NCBI RefSeq assembly: GCF_032884065.1
Contig: NC_088866.1
Span: 26,578,335 to 26,642,334, forward strand
From: Artemia franciscana
Taxonomy: Eukaryota; Arthropoda; Branchiopoda; Anostraca; Artemiidae
Length of the DNA: 64,000 bases
Direction: 5' to 3'
In this document: one piece after another, positions 11,290 through 23,622 of the stretch
How positions within the stretch are numbered: position 1 is the first letter of the stretch
Layout: every line of letters starts with the position of its first letter
Notes under the pieces: generated by a model
Database searches by the model: none
Seen by the model: the letters and a program-made list of their open reading frames with translations, nothing else
What the model was told of the DNA's origin: nothing
Position numbers and translations under genes: made by a program

Positions 11290-12185
11290 TATCCTTCATG
11301 TCGGAAAAGATTTCGAATTTATCTTTTAACTATCTCGAGCTGTAGACCCCTGAACGAAGACTATGAAATCTACAGTCTTGCTGTGCAACACAAGGGTAGA
11401 CAGGAGAAATTATAGCCTTCCTGCCTCTCTTTTATAAAAGAGTTCAACGAAAATAAGACAGTTATCCAAAATTTTTAAATTTTAAAAAACTAAAATGTAA
11501 CATTTCGACATCAGGATTTTCTACATTATATCAAAAAATATAAAAGAGGAATAAGAACCTTTGGTTATGTTATTGAAAAGATTATATAAGTTTGAAAATG
11601 CATTGATTTTTTTCTGGTTTATTCCTAAGCCTGTGGCGCCAGGAGCACTTAAATACCATATTTGCCACTAGTCTTTTACATTATATCCCGTACAATCTCA
11701 CCTCATCTTTTGTTGGTGGTACTAACCTTTAAAAAAAACTACTAGCATAAAGTCTTAAGTTCCACAAGTGTGAAAGGTTCTGTGGCGAACCATCATCAAT
11801 TTAAGCTTCGATAGAGTACCACTCATTTGAAATATCCATGCATTAAAAGGAATATTTAATAATGAGTGATATAAAATAAAACACAGTAAATTTTGGTATC
11901 AGTTTCGAGCGAAACAACTACAAAATCTTACGACCATGCTTGGCTCTGGCTAATTTGTTTTTGGTAAAATGAATTAAGCAAAGTTACACTGAGAAACCCA
12001 TTGCTTGTAGTGCCGAGGCGATATTGGATTTAGGAATACACGGTATTAAATAACAAAAAAGAATAAGGATAAGGATTTTAATTTATACAGGCATCCAAAG
12101 ATATTCAATACATTCCTATTTAGTTAAAGGCGACATAGCCAGGAATATTTGAACAGACAAGGAATCACTATAAAAACATTTTTTG
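11290..12185. other. SCO1 intron sequence, unassigned
   Basis: No ORF or repeat that I can support. Confidence 0.5.
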
Positions 12186-12189
12186 TCCT

Positions 12190-12560
12190 CCTGGACCTGT
12201 CTGTAGTCTTTTAATATCCGACAACCACGATTTTCTGATATTTTTGTTTTGACCAATTTTTGTCAACGCTTATCGTTCCTAAAAACCCAAATATTAAGAG
12301 TTGTGTTGGTTCCCAAAGACAACTATACCTTAAAATTGAAGCTAAACCTTCTTAAGGTGTTTGGTGCAATATTTTTATCTTGTTTTATTTTCTTCTTCTT
12401 CTTCTGATTTTTCACCCACGCTCGTTTTGTTTCAAATTTGGCACCAGCTTTTAACAAAAACCGCATAACTGCAAATAGAGCTCTTCTTCATTGAAAATTG
12501 AATTGACGATTTTTCCTCATCTCTGAAGGTATGTATGATTGAGTAAATTTCCACTTAAGC
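12190..12560. repeat. Dispersed repeat, relative at 3186-3480
   Basis: Contains TTCCCAAAGACAACTATACC, a CTTAAGGTGTTTGGTGCAAT block, CGCATAACTGCAAATAGAG and GAGTAAATTTCCACTTAAG, in the same order as the 3.2-kb copy, with a TTCTTC run in the middle. Confidence 0.5.
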
Positions 12561-12564
12561 AATT

Positions 12565-13460
12565 AAAGCAATCACATTTCATTTTCACTCTTTGGTACTT
12601 TAAGCACAAAAATATATCTTATTTTAACCATCACTATCCTAGCGATAAAATCATAATCCCACGAAGCACTTGACGCAAGTAAGACTAGACTAGAAGCATC
12701 TATGAAAACTCAATATCATAGAAACCTTTTGAATGGGATATAGTAAAATTTGTTGGTAAATTCCTAGAATGTTTGGTTAATTAATCTGATGAACATAGAC
12801 TACCATTTGATTTGGCACGATGCAAAGTTTTCCAAAAATAGTAAACAGATCAATGGAATCAGAGTCCATTGACGTTTTAGACAGAAATAAATAATTTCCA
12901 AGACCATTCTATCTAAGCATGACGGATCAAAAAAAAAAAACACTAAGCAAAACGAGGTAAATCACAACCAGTTAAAAAAAAGAGGAAAATGCACATATTT
13001 CTATTACATATTTCTGACAATTTGACTGCAGAACGTGTTTTACATCTACTCATACCTGAAAACCGCGATTTTTTTACATATATATTTCGGTTGAGACCAC
13101 TGCTCTGCCACCCTCATCCAAAAAGAAGAATAGAAGTACAAATAAAAGTTCAAAGCACAATACAAAAGGACAAACCTCAAAAAGGTGCATCTTAGTTTTC
13201 TTTTTTATGTTTTGTCTTTTATATTATCCTACAGATTGTATCTACGTTGATATATTTATACGTATTTTATCCACATGATGCATTATTGAATCAAAACTCA
13301 TATTTTTATAATACTGTCACATTAACCAGAAGGAAAATACATGTCATGTAAATATACTGGCTTCAAAACGATAAGACAATCTGTAAAAATGGCAAAAAAG
13401 AACAAAAATTAAGTATTAACATGCAGGATCAATAATTATATTAGCAAAGTAATATATAGA
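12565..13460. other. SCO1 intron sequence, unassigned
   Basis: No supported feature; the 68-aa ORF near 13.0 kb has no recognisable motif. Confidence 0.5.
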
Positions 13461-13464
13461 AACG

Positions 13465-13674
13465 CAAGGTAGACTATTTGTCCCTGGAAAAACTCCATTG
13501 TCTGAATAAGAGAGAAAACTATTTATTTGTAATATTCTTTATTATAACATATTTTATTTCTCTTATAACACAAGGTAGACTATTTGACCCTGGAAAAACT
13601 CCATTGTCTGAATAATCGAGAAAACTATTCATTTATAATGTTCTTTATTATAACATATTATATTTCTCTTATAT
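13465..13674. repeat. Tandem duplication, 106-bp unit
   Basis: CAAGGTAGACTATTTG..CCCTGGAAAAACTCC begins at 13465 and again at 13571. Both copies continue through AACTCCATTGTCTGAATAA to a TTATAACATATT..ATTTCTCTTATA end. They are about 93 percent alike by eye, so the duplication looks recent. Confidence 0.9.
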
Positions 13675-13679
13675 TTTGA

Positions 13680-14674
13680 TTCTACCATAATAACTATAAT
13701 TAAATAATAAATATATATCGTATAAATTATATTGAAATACATAGAATTATACACTAAATCCTATCGTGATGCTTATTTATAATAATTACCTAAAAGCCAT
13801 ATAAAGTATATATCATTAAGCCACTAACTCTTAAGCCACAAAGCAATTAAATTTAATAGAAATGGAACCTTTAAAGCCAGTGAAAAGAACACAGTGAAAA
13901 AAAAACGAAAAAAAAATAGAAGTCACTAAAAATGAACTTACAGGAAACCCTCCCCCAAACACGTAAGGGTGACTACAACCACGCTAGGAGGCAGAGACAG
14001 TTTTTGGCAGTCAGCAGATTCATAAAAATAAAAAGGCACAAAATTAAACAGCACACAAATCAAGGGAGTACAAATGTCTCCCCTCCCACTGGAATCTCCC
14101 ACTGGTATCAAAACCCCAATGAGATAAAATTCCTCATATTAGATAGCAGAGCAGTCCAGATTCTGATGCAGGGATGATGAAGATTTAAGTTTCGTTATGA
14201 AAATCACATTCAAACTCCTTAACTTCATAAGTTAACAGAACTGAAGCTATGTTATTCAATAACAAGACAATCAATGTAGAAAGATATCATGAAGACGATT
14301 GAGGTTTAAAACAGAGCAAATGGTTAAATATACGCAAAAGAATTTGAAAGGAGAAACAAACCATTGGTTTCAACTGTAATTTTATAGGCCTTTATCATAA
14401 AGAAGAGTGACAGGCTTAACAAAACAAATTACTACCATACCAAAACAACAGAACTGAAATTAACATAATTCTTGAAATTAACATAATGCCAGATTTGCCT
14501 CTCACTCACTTGGACTATCTGTCTAGTTTTTTCCTACAATTAGCCATGGCTTGATGCCCACAACTACTTGATTTTAATTCAAAATCAATGGACAGACTTT
14601 CTATATGCTTCAAAACATCCAGAGTAAAAACAAAAAAAAAAGAAAACACATGACTTTTTTTAGTTTCTACTCAC
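13680..14674. other. SCO1 intron sequence, unassigned
   Basis: AT-rich, with no recognised gene or repeat; the 81-aa ORF near 14.0 kb has no family signature. Confidence 0.5.
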
Positions 14675-14866
14675 CCAATTCTTTTTCTCTTTTCACATAG
14701 AGCATAAAGCCAAGTAGACCACCTCCTATGGCAGCAGTGGCAGCCAGTGTTTTCCAAGTGACCGGACTCTTTTTCTCTGGCTTTCCTCCGCGACCCTTTG
14801 GTAAATCTAGTGTAGGTGGGATACTGTAATATCGTAATACTTCTATTGCTGAGCAGTATTTGATGA
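14675..14866 (-). CDS. SCO1: SCO1 copper chaperone, exon with the membrane anchor
   Basis: The exon is 192 bp, with acceptor TTTTTTCAG and donor GTGAGT on the minus strand, in phase 1 and out phase 1. It encodes [18 protein letters not shown], then [16 protein letters not shown], the hydrophobic [18 protein letters not shown] and KREKEL. This is the usual SCO1 layout: a basic, poorly conserved matrix-side region, one transmembrane helix in the mitochondrial inner membrane, then a charged linker into the soluble domain (next exon [12 protein letters not shown]). The acceptor upstream shows that at least one more 5-prime exon supplies the start codon and mitochondrial targeting peptide. Confidence 0.88.
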
Positions 14867-15480
14867 CTGAAAAAAGTAAAGAAATTTGAAGAATTCTTTG
14901 CAATGAAAAAAAAATGTCAAAACAGGATGGTTAATATTGACGGACTCATCAGAAACTTGAAACAACTTATTATAGATAAAACACAGTTTCCAAAAAATGT
15001 AGATATTTTTTAGATTCGACCATACCAATAATACATGGACAAAGGAATAGGGGAACTTAACCTACCTAAACCGGTCACCATTACACTTGAGCCTTTTTTG
15101 CAGCAAAGATTACTCTGTCTAGGATTATTTACTTTGGAAAAATCTTCTGAAACATCCTTACACACAAACCAGAAAGGTCAATCTAAAACCCCCTCCACCA
15201 TACTTAGAATAAATCAATAAGTTGTGACCTTAAATATTTGCCTTTTCATAGTCAGATGACTTTTAAGAAAAATTCTCTTATACCTCATTGGATTGGATTT
15301 ATACCCACCTATCCTTCCCCTTTAGGGGAAAACCTATATGCAAACGCAATAATGTTTTCCCCATATTCTATTATTGCTCCCAATAGAAATCAAAAGGAGC
15401 AATTTCTGACATCTATAAAAGATTTTTAAACTTGTAGGGGAGACAAGTACGAAATAGAGTCACAAAAAATATACATTTTT
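14867..15480. other. Unassigned sequence upstream of the SCO1 membrane-anchor exon
   Basis: Intronic if a further 5-prime SCO1 exon exists. Only short ORFs without motifs. Confidence 0.5.
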
Positions 15481-15489
15481 AGCCAGATT

Positions 15490-16990
15490 TTTCTAAATCA
15501 TTTCTGGATAGAGTCACCTCAACTTCTCCTTCCCTTTGTGCAGGTCAGCAATGTTCTTATCTTTACAAATTTTGATAAGACCAAAACAATCTGCACTTAA
15601 AGTTTCAACAAAGCAAATTTCGCAGGATGGGAAAGTCAGGGTAAAAAATGAAACACCCAAAATTATATTTTTTTTGCCTGAATTTTCAAAGTTATATCAG
15701 AGTAGAGGGCAACCCCAACTGTCCCTCCCTACGATCAGGTAAATAATTTTCTTATCTTCACAAATTTTGAGAGAACTGAAACAATTTGCACCTAAAGTTC
15801 CAACGAAGCAATTTTTGCAGGATGGGAAGTCAGGGTAAACAATTAGACACCCAAAACCATATATTATTTTGCCTTAATTTGAAATCATTTCTGAATAGAG
15901 GGAGACCTTAACTTCTCCCTCCCTACAATCAGATAAGTTATGTTCTTATCTTCACAAATTTTGATAAGACAAAAACAATTTGCACTTAAAGTTTCAAATA
16001 AGTAACTTTTTGCAGGATGGGAAAGCCAGGGTATAAGTTGAAACACCCAATTATATAATTTTTGCCTGAGTTTTCGAAATCATTTCTGAATAGAGGGCCA
16101 CCCCAACTTCCCCTTCCCTCTGTGCAGGTAAGAAATGTTCTTATTTTTACAAATAATGACAAGATCAAAAAAGAATTTGCACTTAAAGTTTCAACTATGT
16201 AATGACTTCAGAATGGGACACCAGAAATTATATATTTCTTTGCTGAATTTTCAAAATCATTGCTGAATAGAGGGCCGCCCAAACTTCTCCATCCCTACAA
16301 GCAGGTAAGTGATGTTCCTACCTTCACAAATTTTGATAAGACCAAAATAATTTGCACTTAAAGTTTCAACTAAGTAATTTTTGCAGAATGGGAAAGTCAG
16401 GGTGAAAAATTAAACAAACAAAAATATATATTTTTTGCCTGAATTTTCAAATGATTTCTGGCTAGATGGCCACCCCAACCTCTCCCTCCCTACGAGCAAG
16501 TACGTAATGTTCTTACCTTCAAAATTTTGATAAGACCAAAACAATTTGCACTTAAAGCTTTAACGAAGAAATTTTGGCAGAATAAGAAAGTCAGAGTAAA
16601 AACTGAAATATAAAAAATTATGTATTTTTGCCCAAATTTTTTAGATCATTCCTGAATAGAGGGCCATCTCGACTTTTTCATTTCTACAAGCGGGTAGGTG
16701 ATGTTCTTGCCTTCATAAATTTTGATAATACTGAAACAATTTGCACTTAAAGTTTCAACTAGGTAATTTTTGCCAAACAGGAAAGTCAGGATAAAAAACA
16801 AAACACCCAAAATTATAATTTTTTTTTACTGAAACTTTAGAAATCGTGTCTGAATAGAGGGCCACCCCAACCTCTCCCTCCCTATGAGAGGTAAGTGATG
16901 TTCTTGGCTTTACAAATGTTTGATGATACTTAAACAATTTGCATTTAAATTTTCAACTAGACAGCTTTTTTGGGGATGGGAAAGTCAGCA
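15490..16990. repeat. Tandem satellite, about 195-bp monomer, eight copies
   Basis: The core AAATTTTGATAAGACCAAAA recurs near 15571, 15766, 15960, 16155, 16332, 16526, 16721 and 16919, giving spacings of 195, 194, 195, 177, 194, 195 and 198 bp. Each monomer also carries a TTTGCACTTAAAGTTTCAAC block, a TTTTTGCAG-AATGGGAAAG block and CTCCCTCCCTACAAGCAGGT. Two monomers have a perfect GTAAGT after AG. Confidence 0.9.
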
Positions 16991-17640
16991 CTGATGAATT
17001 ATTAAGATTTTTGGCTGTTCAATTTGGTGCTCTCATAATAATATGCCAAACCATTTTATAAAGTAGATTATTTGTTCTACAATCAAAGTCTAAACCATTT
17101 TTCACACATGTTATTATCTTTGATACCATACACCCAATACAGCCTATTCTATTTTCTCTCTGACATCTAGGGGAAAGTTGTATATGCAGGGACAGATTTT
17201 GGAAAAATTCCAAAATGTATGGTTAACTTTAGAGTAGAAAAATGATTTGTGGTTCAAATGAAAGCCCTGGAACTGCTGCATATACTGTGATTTTTCTAGA
17301 ATTTTTTTGTACGGCTAGAAGAATAAAGGGGGTGTCCCTGCTTATACCATTTGCCTCACTAAGTACCATGGGTGATGTATCTTAGGACACAAGGTGGTAT
17401 ACTCTCTAACATAGTAAAAAGATTCATGTATTGGTAGAAAACTTTGACAATTCATTGTATAAAAATTACATTAAAAATTCGACTTCAAAAGTGAAAATAT
17501 CTTAGGTACAAGACTAGACTATGAGTCAGTAAACACAAAGTATGATGCTGCTCTGGAAGCTGTACTGGGTGCTAGGATAGAAGGCAACAACTTTTTCAAA
17601 ATGTCTTCCCTTGGATAAAACATTAATTCTTCTTGGTCTG
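16991..17640. other. Flank of the pogo-type transposon
   Basis: Includes GGGGGTGTCCCTGCTTATACC near 17330, which resembles the CATGTCCCACTACATACTAC stretch at about 19357 and may belong to the transposon's non-coding ends. No coding signal. Confidence 0.4.
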
Positions 17641-19260
17641 GGCACTTCTACTTTCTTAGACTGGTCATGCATATGACACTCACTCTGACACTGTTCTCGT
17701 TTTTTTCTTGGATAGACCCAGGAAAATACTCTCCTTTGTGAACAAATTTATCAAAATCTGCTGTAGAAACACTGTCTAAGATATCTTCCTCTCTCTCACT
17801 TTCATCTTCCAATTCACCTAGTTTCATCAAGTCATCACTGACGTAATTAAGAATGGCCAAACTTGTTCTGGCGTCAGAGCAACTGAAATTGATGTAGAAG
17901 ATTGTCCAGGCCCACTTGTACTAGGAGTTGCAGGCAGGTTGTATCCGGGTTCAACTGAATCCAAAGCATCAGATTTAGGTCAGTCAGTTACAGCAGAGGT
18001 AAGAAAGTACTTTTCTGTAAAGATGTCTGGCTAGTAAGGTCATATCTCTGTCTTTTTGAAGCCCCTCATTATGCTGTTTGGTGTAAAAAATACACAGAGA
18101 CTCTGGCTAACAAGACATGCAATTTTGGATATCATCATGGTCTTCCCTGGGTTTGACAGCATCCAGTTGTCAATAGCCTTTCTGTATTGACATTTGAAGG
18201 GAAAATACATGCAAATGTCCAATCGCTGCAACCTGTGGCTGCAGTGCGGTGGTATTGTTAGTAAAACAATATCATGCTCTTTTGCAAATGAACAACTGCA
18301 GAACAGATGGGGGCCTCATGGTTGTCCATTATCAAAAGCTTCAGGCTTTCAAGGGAAGAATGCAAGTAAGTCTTGAGATTTTTTAGATATTCCAGAAACA
18401 GTTCTTGATTTACCCATCTGGAAGGCGAGGCTACTCCAGCAGAGTTAGCAGGAGCACCAATCAGCATGTGAGATTACAATTTCTTGTGTGGGAATATCAG
18501 GTAGCGGGGAAGGTACTGCCTGCCAGCAGAGATGGTTCCAACCATAGTCACAAGCATGCCCTGCTCAGCTGAGGTTGCTATGCCCACTAGTTTTCTATGC
18601 TTCTTGGCAAAAACCTTTGGAGGAACATGAACAGTGGTGACTGAGGTTTCCTGACAGTTGAATATGTTGCTTGCTGTGAATGGAGTTTTCTTTGAAACTA
18701 ACTGCAATTTGGAGAAAAACTCCTGGACATTGTGCTTGTTAAAGCTTGTGACATGCCCCAAAATTGTTGCCTCTGGGTTGCTAAGCTAAAGCTCTTGGTT
18801 TTGAGCCCAAAATCTAGCTAACCAGCCTATGCTGGCTTCTATAGTCTGCCCACCAGTTTGTGAAAGTCTTGTTGTTTGAAATGGCATAGTTGTAAGCAAG
18901 GGTTCTAGTGTCTTAACTTGTCAAACCATAATACATTCTGCTAGCTTGTACCAGGTATTGAGAGGGTGATGCTTCTTGTTCAAGTGTAAAACTAGCAGAA
19001 TATCTGAATTTTTGGGCACCACTGTAATTTGCTTTATCTTCATCACTGAGTTTTAAATACTTTTGGTAGTATCTGTGAAGGGCTGAACACTCTGTGTTTG
19101 TCTGACACTGCCCTAATTGATAAGCCAGTCTCCAGGTTTACAAGAGCTGCTTTAGTCATAAAATGCTGGTCAACTTTCTTTTCAACAACTAATTTAGAAT
19201 ATTCCTCCCACTTAGTTCTTGGAAATTATAGCATTTTCTTCTATTCTGGTGTCAAATCCA
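17640..19260 (-). mobile_element. Inactive pogo/Tigger-jerky type DNA transposon
   Basis: Minus-strand pieces in order: a pipsqueak-type helix-turn-helix remnant (RYYQKYLKLSDEDK, near 19.06 kb); the DDE catalytic domain from about 18.76 kb (ASNIFNCQETSVTTVHVPPK, LVGIATSAEQGMLVTMVGT, RYLIFPHKKL); ANSAGVASPSRWVNQELFLE and LKLLIMDNHEAP; then SHRLQPLDICMYFPFK; and an acidic C-terminal tail near 17.75 kb. In the family the first acid is the D of N.DETG; here it reads NCQETS, so that catalytic residue is lost. The second (MDNHE) and third (PLDI) acids are present. Frame changes occur near 18.47 and 18.2 kb and stops interrupt the N-terminal part. No transposition activity is expected. Confidence 0.85.
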
Positions 19261-19264
19261 AAAA

Positions 19265-19765
19265 AAAAGATGTATAAGCTAATTTTATCATTAGGATACA
19301 AGTAAAAACAGATAAGAAAAGACAAAATGTATGGATTGAACTTTAAGAACTCATGTAGGACATGTCCCACTACATACTACTTGTCCCAGTATATACATAT
19401 GCAACCTCTGCTTGCAAATTGTGTCAAAATTTTTTTACTATTGTATATTTTTCCACAAGATGGCCACATGACATGGCCTGATGTTTTAGCTTTTGTTTGC
19501 TATCTTTCACACAATTTCTGTAAACCATAAGAAAATAAAGCACGAAAAACTATTGCCCAAATATTTTTTAGGAGTATAGCCTAGACTTTGAAGTCCAATT
19601 TTCTCAAAAATTAAAATAGCAACTAACCAAAATAATAGAACTGTCATGTCTGCCATTGAATGAACTATACTAGGTGGCTTTATTTGATCCTTTCAAGAAT
19701 AATAGATAGCAGATATGTACCATGTCCCATGTTATACCCTTTCCCTGCCTATACTACTTATCCCT
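19265..19765. other. Probable non-coding end of the pogo-type element
   Basis: CATGTCCCACTACATACTAC (near 19357) and ACCATGTCCCATGTTATACC (near 19719) are related to each other and to the stretch near 17.33 kb. Exact termini were not located. Confidence 0.4.
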
Positions 19766-19769
19766 ACTA

Positions 19770-20700
19770 TTAGAAATTGCTAAAGCAGCTGAAGGCAAAG
19801 GTGACAATTTCCAAGAGTCAGTACATGTCAGAGACTGTTTTTGGAAATATCCCTGTTAGGTCAGGCATTCATCAAGGTGGAGTTTTATCCCTATATTTAT
19901 TCAAAATATGCATTAATCATGAGTTAACTAATATTGAATCTTCCTGCTTTCTAGAGTGCACCAATATTTTATATATACCTAATGCAGACAATCTCTTGTT
20001 GATTGGCAGAACAAGATAAGATCTTATCTACTCAGTTGATCTTGTTTCTTGTCTGTTTTCTAATTTTGGACTAGCTCTGAATATTGATAAATATGACAAC
20101 CCAGCATTTAATGTAAAGTGACCATCTACTGTTTTTGCATTGCATCTTTTGACATCTCCAATTTAAAACACTAATGTTACTAAGTAACTTGGAATCCATA
20201 TTTGTAGTACACTGTCAGGGCTCTGTGTAAAAGCTCTTGTCAACAATAAACAAAGTCTTCAAATAACATACAGAAAAATTGTTGCTAATTGTGGTCATTA
20301 CTCATGTTAAGCACTTGCCTTTCTTTACAGTACCTTCTGTGATCACTCTATTTTATTCATGACTGATATGTATCTTGTGCTCCAGAAGAAGCAACACAAA
20401 TCAATTCAAGTGATGTACTTTTGTTACCTGAAATATCTACTTTATTTGCCTTGATTTTACTGTAATCAGGACATTTCTAGTAAATATGTTGCTGTGGATG
20501 TGTCAGTGTCATTTGAAAGATTAAATCCTGTTTTAGCTGATAACACTGTTTTTCTCTGGATTGTTTCCACCTGCTAATGCAATTGTCTTGTCATTAATGG
20601 TTGTGTATTATACTTGTGTATATTGATTTTTCTTTTTTTCTTCCTTGTACTCTGCTTGCATCTTGTAGCAGATTAAAAATCAATCATTATTATTATTGTT
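19770..20700 (+). mobile_element. Degenerate LINE fragment (reverse transcriptase to 3-prime end)
   Basis: The plus strand reads VRSGIHQGGVLSLYLFKICI (reverse transcriptase motif B, usually GV.QGGVLSP.LF), ILYIPNADNLLLIGRTR (damaged YADD box), FSNFGLALNIDKYDNPAFNV, and TKYLGIHICS. It is followed by a 3-prime UTR ending in an ATTATTATTATTG tail near 20700. Several stops interrupt it. It is 5-prime truncated, as is typical of LINE copies. Confidence 0.75.
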
Positions 20701-23530
20701 TACATAAACTGAAAACAACAACAGACCCAATATACAGCCAGTACTGCAGATTTGATGAAAGTCTGTGTGAGACCAATGTTTATTGAGATGCATTTTCCAT
20801 ATATTTTTTCTACATGTATACAATATTTGTTCAAGGTATGTTAAGGGTTCTGCAAGAGTCAATGCTATGGTTTTCACAATCTTTGATAACCCTAGAAGTA
20901 CCAAGTACAGTGACACTGAAAATGGAATGTTGGAATATTGGACAACCAAAATGGATTGTTGGTGCTGGAAAGTGATAATTTACATAACCATATATATTTT
21001 CAAATTAGGAAAAATTGCAGGCTCAATTTTTAATGTGAAACATCTTCATACACAGTTTTTGGTAGCAGCAGGCAAGAAATAAAGAAAAAAGAAAAGTGAA
21101 AGAAAAATTATCAAAAAGTAAGCAAAAGCTAAATAGCACCAAAGAGTAAAGTATCATCAAATTAAAATAATTAGTTTTTTTATTTATTTTTGTGTTACAA
21201 TATAGTAAAACTAACAAAAATGCAGTACTACTCTAAAAGCAAAATCTTAGAGAAGCCTAACAGTTCAAAAGGACAGTTTTCCATATGATTGTTTCAAATT
21301 TTATTGATGCCTGATGATTATGCCATTTTGATGTGTAGTCTGTGATGATTGTATTATCTATTTTAACTAGAGGGAGAGGGGCAGGTTGGCATGTGCCACC
21401 CTAGATTTTGATAAATATTTTCATTGAGAAAGTGAAAAAAATAGAAAATCCCCCCTAAATTTGAAAAATAAACTACACCACCTACCCCCCACCCACCCCC
21501 ATTTGAATTAAAATGGAATAATTGTGAGCATCAAGTCATGGCTAATTGTATAAAAACCCAAGACAGATAGTCCAATTGAGTGAGAAAAAAAGACCTGGCA
21601 TTAATTCCCCCCCCCCCACTTCATTGAAAATTTTCATGAATTGACATGACTGATACCTTTAGTCAAAAATAGAGTTATCTAAACTTTATCAATTCTGGTT
21701 GATTCTAGTTGTAGTGTAGGGAAGTTACATGAGCATTTCAAAATTAAGTTATAACTAAAATGTAGTTATTTAATGATTAGTATTGTACTATCTAATGCCT
21801 GGTTATCTTTTTATCTTCTGGATGTCTTACCAAGAAAGTGAATGCAATTTTTGATGGTACTTACATGTTATCCCATTCTGCACTCAAGAAGTTCAATCTG
21901 TTCAATACTGGTTTGTGTGTGCAATCTCAGACAATCAGCTCAGCCAGAGTGAGATAAACTACTATGCAGGTATAATTCAATATATAAATTTAGTTAGGTA
22001 TGGCAGCCTGGTTACTGTAAATCTCTGTTGTATTTTCTTTCCATCATATTTAGATAAATTTTATTATGATAAACCTAACTTTACTTCTGGAGTGTGGTTT
22101 TGTATAAAATGTACATACCCTTTCAATAATCAGCTCAAACATCAAATCCTGTGCATTTTTCAAGTTTCATTAAACTAACTCAACTAGCATATGCCTAGAT
22201 CATCTGATTTCTTAGGGGTTTATCAGGAGCCCAATTGTTTACTATGCTCTTCAAGCAGATTTGAAATGAAATAAGCTATGACAATTAGATTTTTAAGGCA
22301 AAACTGGAGAATAATGGTTCTCTAAAAAGACACACATTAAAACAAACAGAGGCTCTTTTAGATTATAAATTTTATGTTCTTTTTTAAGGTTAAACTTATA
22401 TTTGTGACAATTCATCCCTAGCCCTCTTGATGATCATATATAAAGCCTAGCCATAGAATAAATAGGCTAAGCAATCAAACTGAAAAAAAATATATAGATA
22501 AATATTATTTTATAATTACATTAAATCATATTTTCTTCTCTTGTTATTCACATTTAAACTCAATCAAAACAGTATTTTTTTTTTTTTGCCTAAAATCCAG
22601 CATAAATGCTTAGGCTGAACTGGATATCTTGAGTCTATACAGAATAACCAATGTACAACAGATCATTCAATAGAAATAGAAACAATGTATGCATGTCCAT
22701 CAGGGAAGTGGTGCATTGTGGGGAAAGCCTAACAACTAGGGCTATGCTATTCTGATGAATAAGAGTCTAATGGAAAAGAGTAGGCTATAGTATAAAGAGT
22801 CAAACACTATGATTTTAAATCTATTTTTGTATACAGCCGAAGATATATAGGTAGAGGGTGATGGTGATGAATTGTCAGAAATGCATCTTTAACCATAAAA
22901 AGATCACAAAATTATTATGTTAAAAATGTCTCTCTTTAGGTTCTAGCATATCTCCTTCTGGAGAGCCACTTTCTGAAAATTTATCAAGTTTAAAATTATT
23001 CAACTAACCTTTTTCAATATTCAAAACATGACTTTTTAGTAGAACATTTCTAAAATTTATTCCATACAAGAACCTCATTTTTACGGTTTTTAAATAACTG
23101 CCTTTTCCCGAAATACAGGGAGCCGTTTAAAAAAAGAAGGTAGCATGCAAAATTTTCTTTCGTCGGCAAACATACTTATTCTAAAACTTTGTCATGTGCA
23201 GACACATGTTGTGATACATGAGTAATTGTTCAAGCTCCTTGTAAGGTTTTGGTCTTAAAATAATAACACTCAACCATCTTGCCGGTCAATTATAGTTTCC
23301 TGCACTTTTTCAAGCCTGCCATGTGGATACGAATTGTTTTGTCTTGTTTGAATACTACAGGCTGCTGTCCCTTTGGGCGAAAGAATGGACTAGATTCATT
23401 AAGAGCATTAATTTGATTTTTGCTAATGATATCATGTAGTATAAATTACAATGCATGTAATGTCTGTAGGAAGGCCCAAAAAACAAAAATTTGCAATTAC
23501 AGTTATAAATGACAATTTTGACGAACAATA
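20701..23530. other. Unassigned sequence
   Basis: No supported gene. Notable only for C-runs near 21485 and 21608 and a T-run at 22573. ORFs of up to 99 aa overlap on both strands and show no family motif. Confidence 0.4.
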
Positions 23531-23531
23531 C

Positions 23532-23622
23532 CTAAACCATCAAAGGAGATAAGATATGAAAATTGACAACCTGAACCATCAGTTGCGACAAAACCAATAC
23601 GGGCAGCTGAAGCAAAGGCCAT
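23532..23622 (-). CDS. Candidate SCO1 first coding exon (tentative)
   Basis: The minus-strand ATG at 23622 has a good start context (GAAATGG) and opens MAFASAARIGFVATDGSG, then CQFSYLISFDGL. It is followed by a usable donor GTATTG that leaves phase 1, the phase required by the SCO1 exon at 14866. It is 91 bp long. The peptide is weakly mitochondrial in character (small and hydrophobic residues, no acids in the first 14, one Arg). Against it, a TTCAG lies just upstream, so it could be an internal exon of something else; no family sequence can be matched because SCO1 N termini are not conserved; and the intron would be 8.7 kb. Confidence 0.25.
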
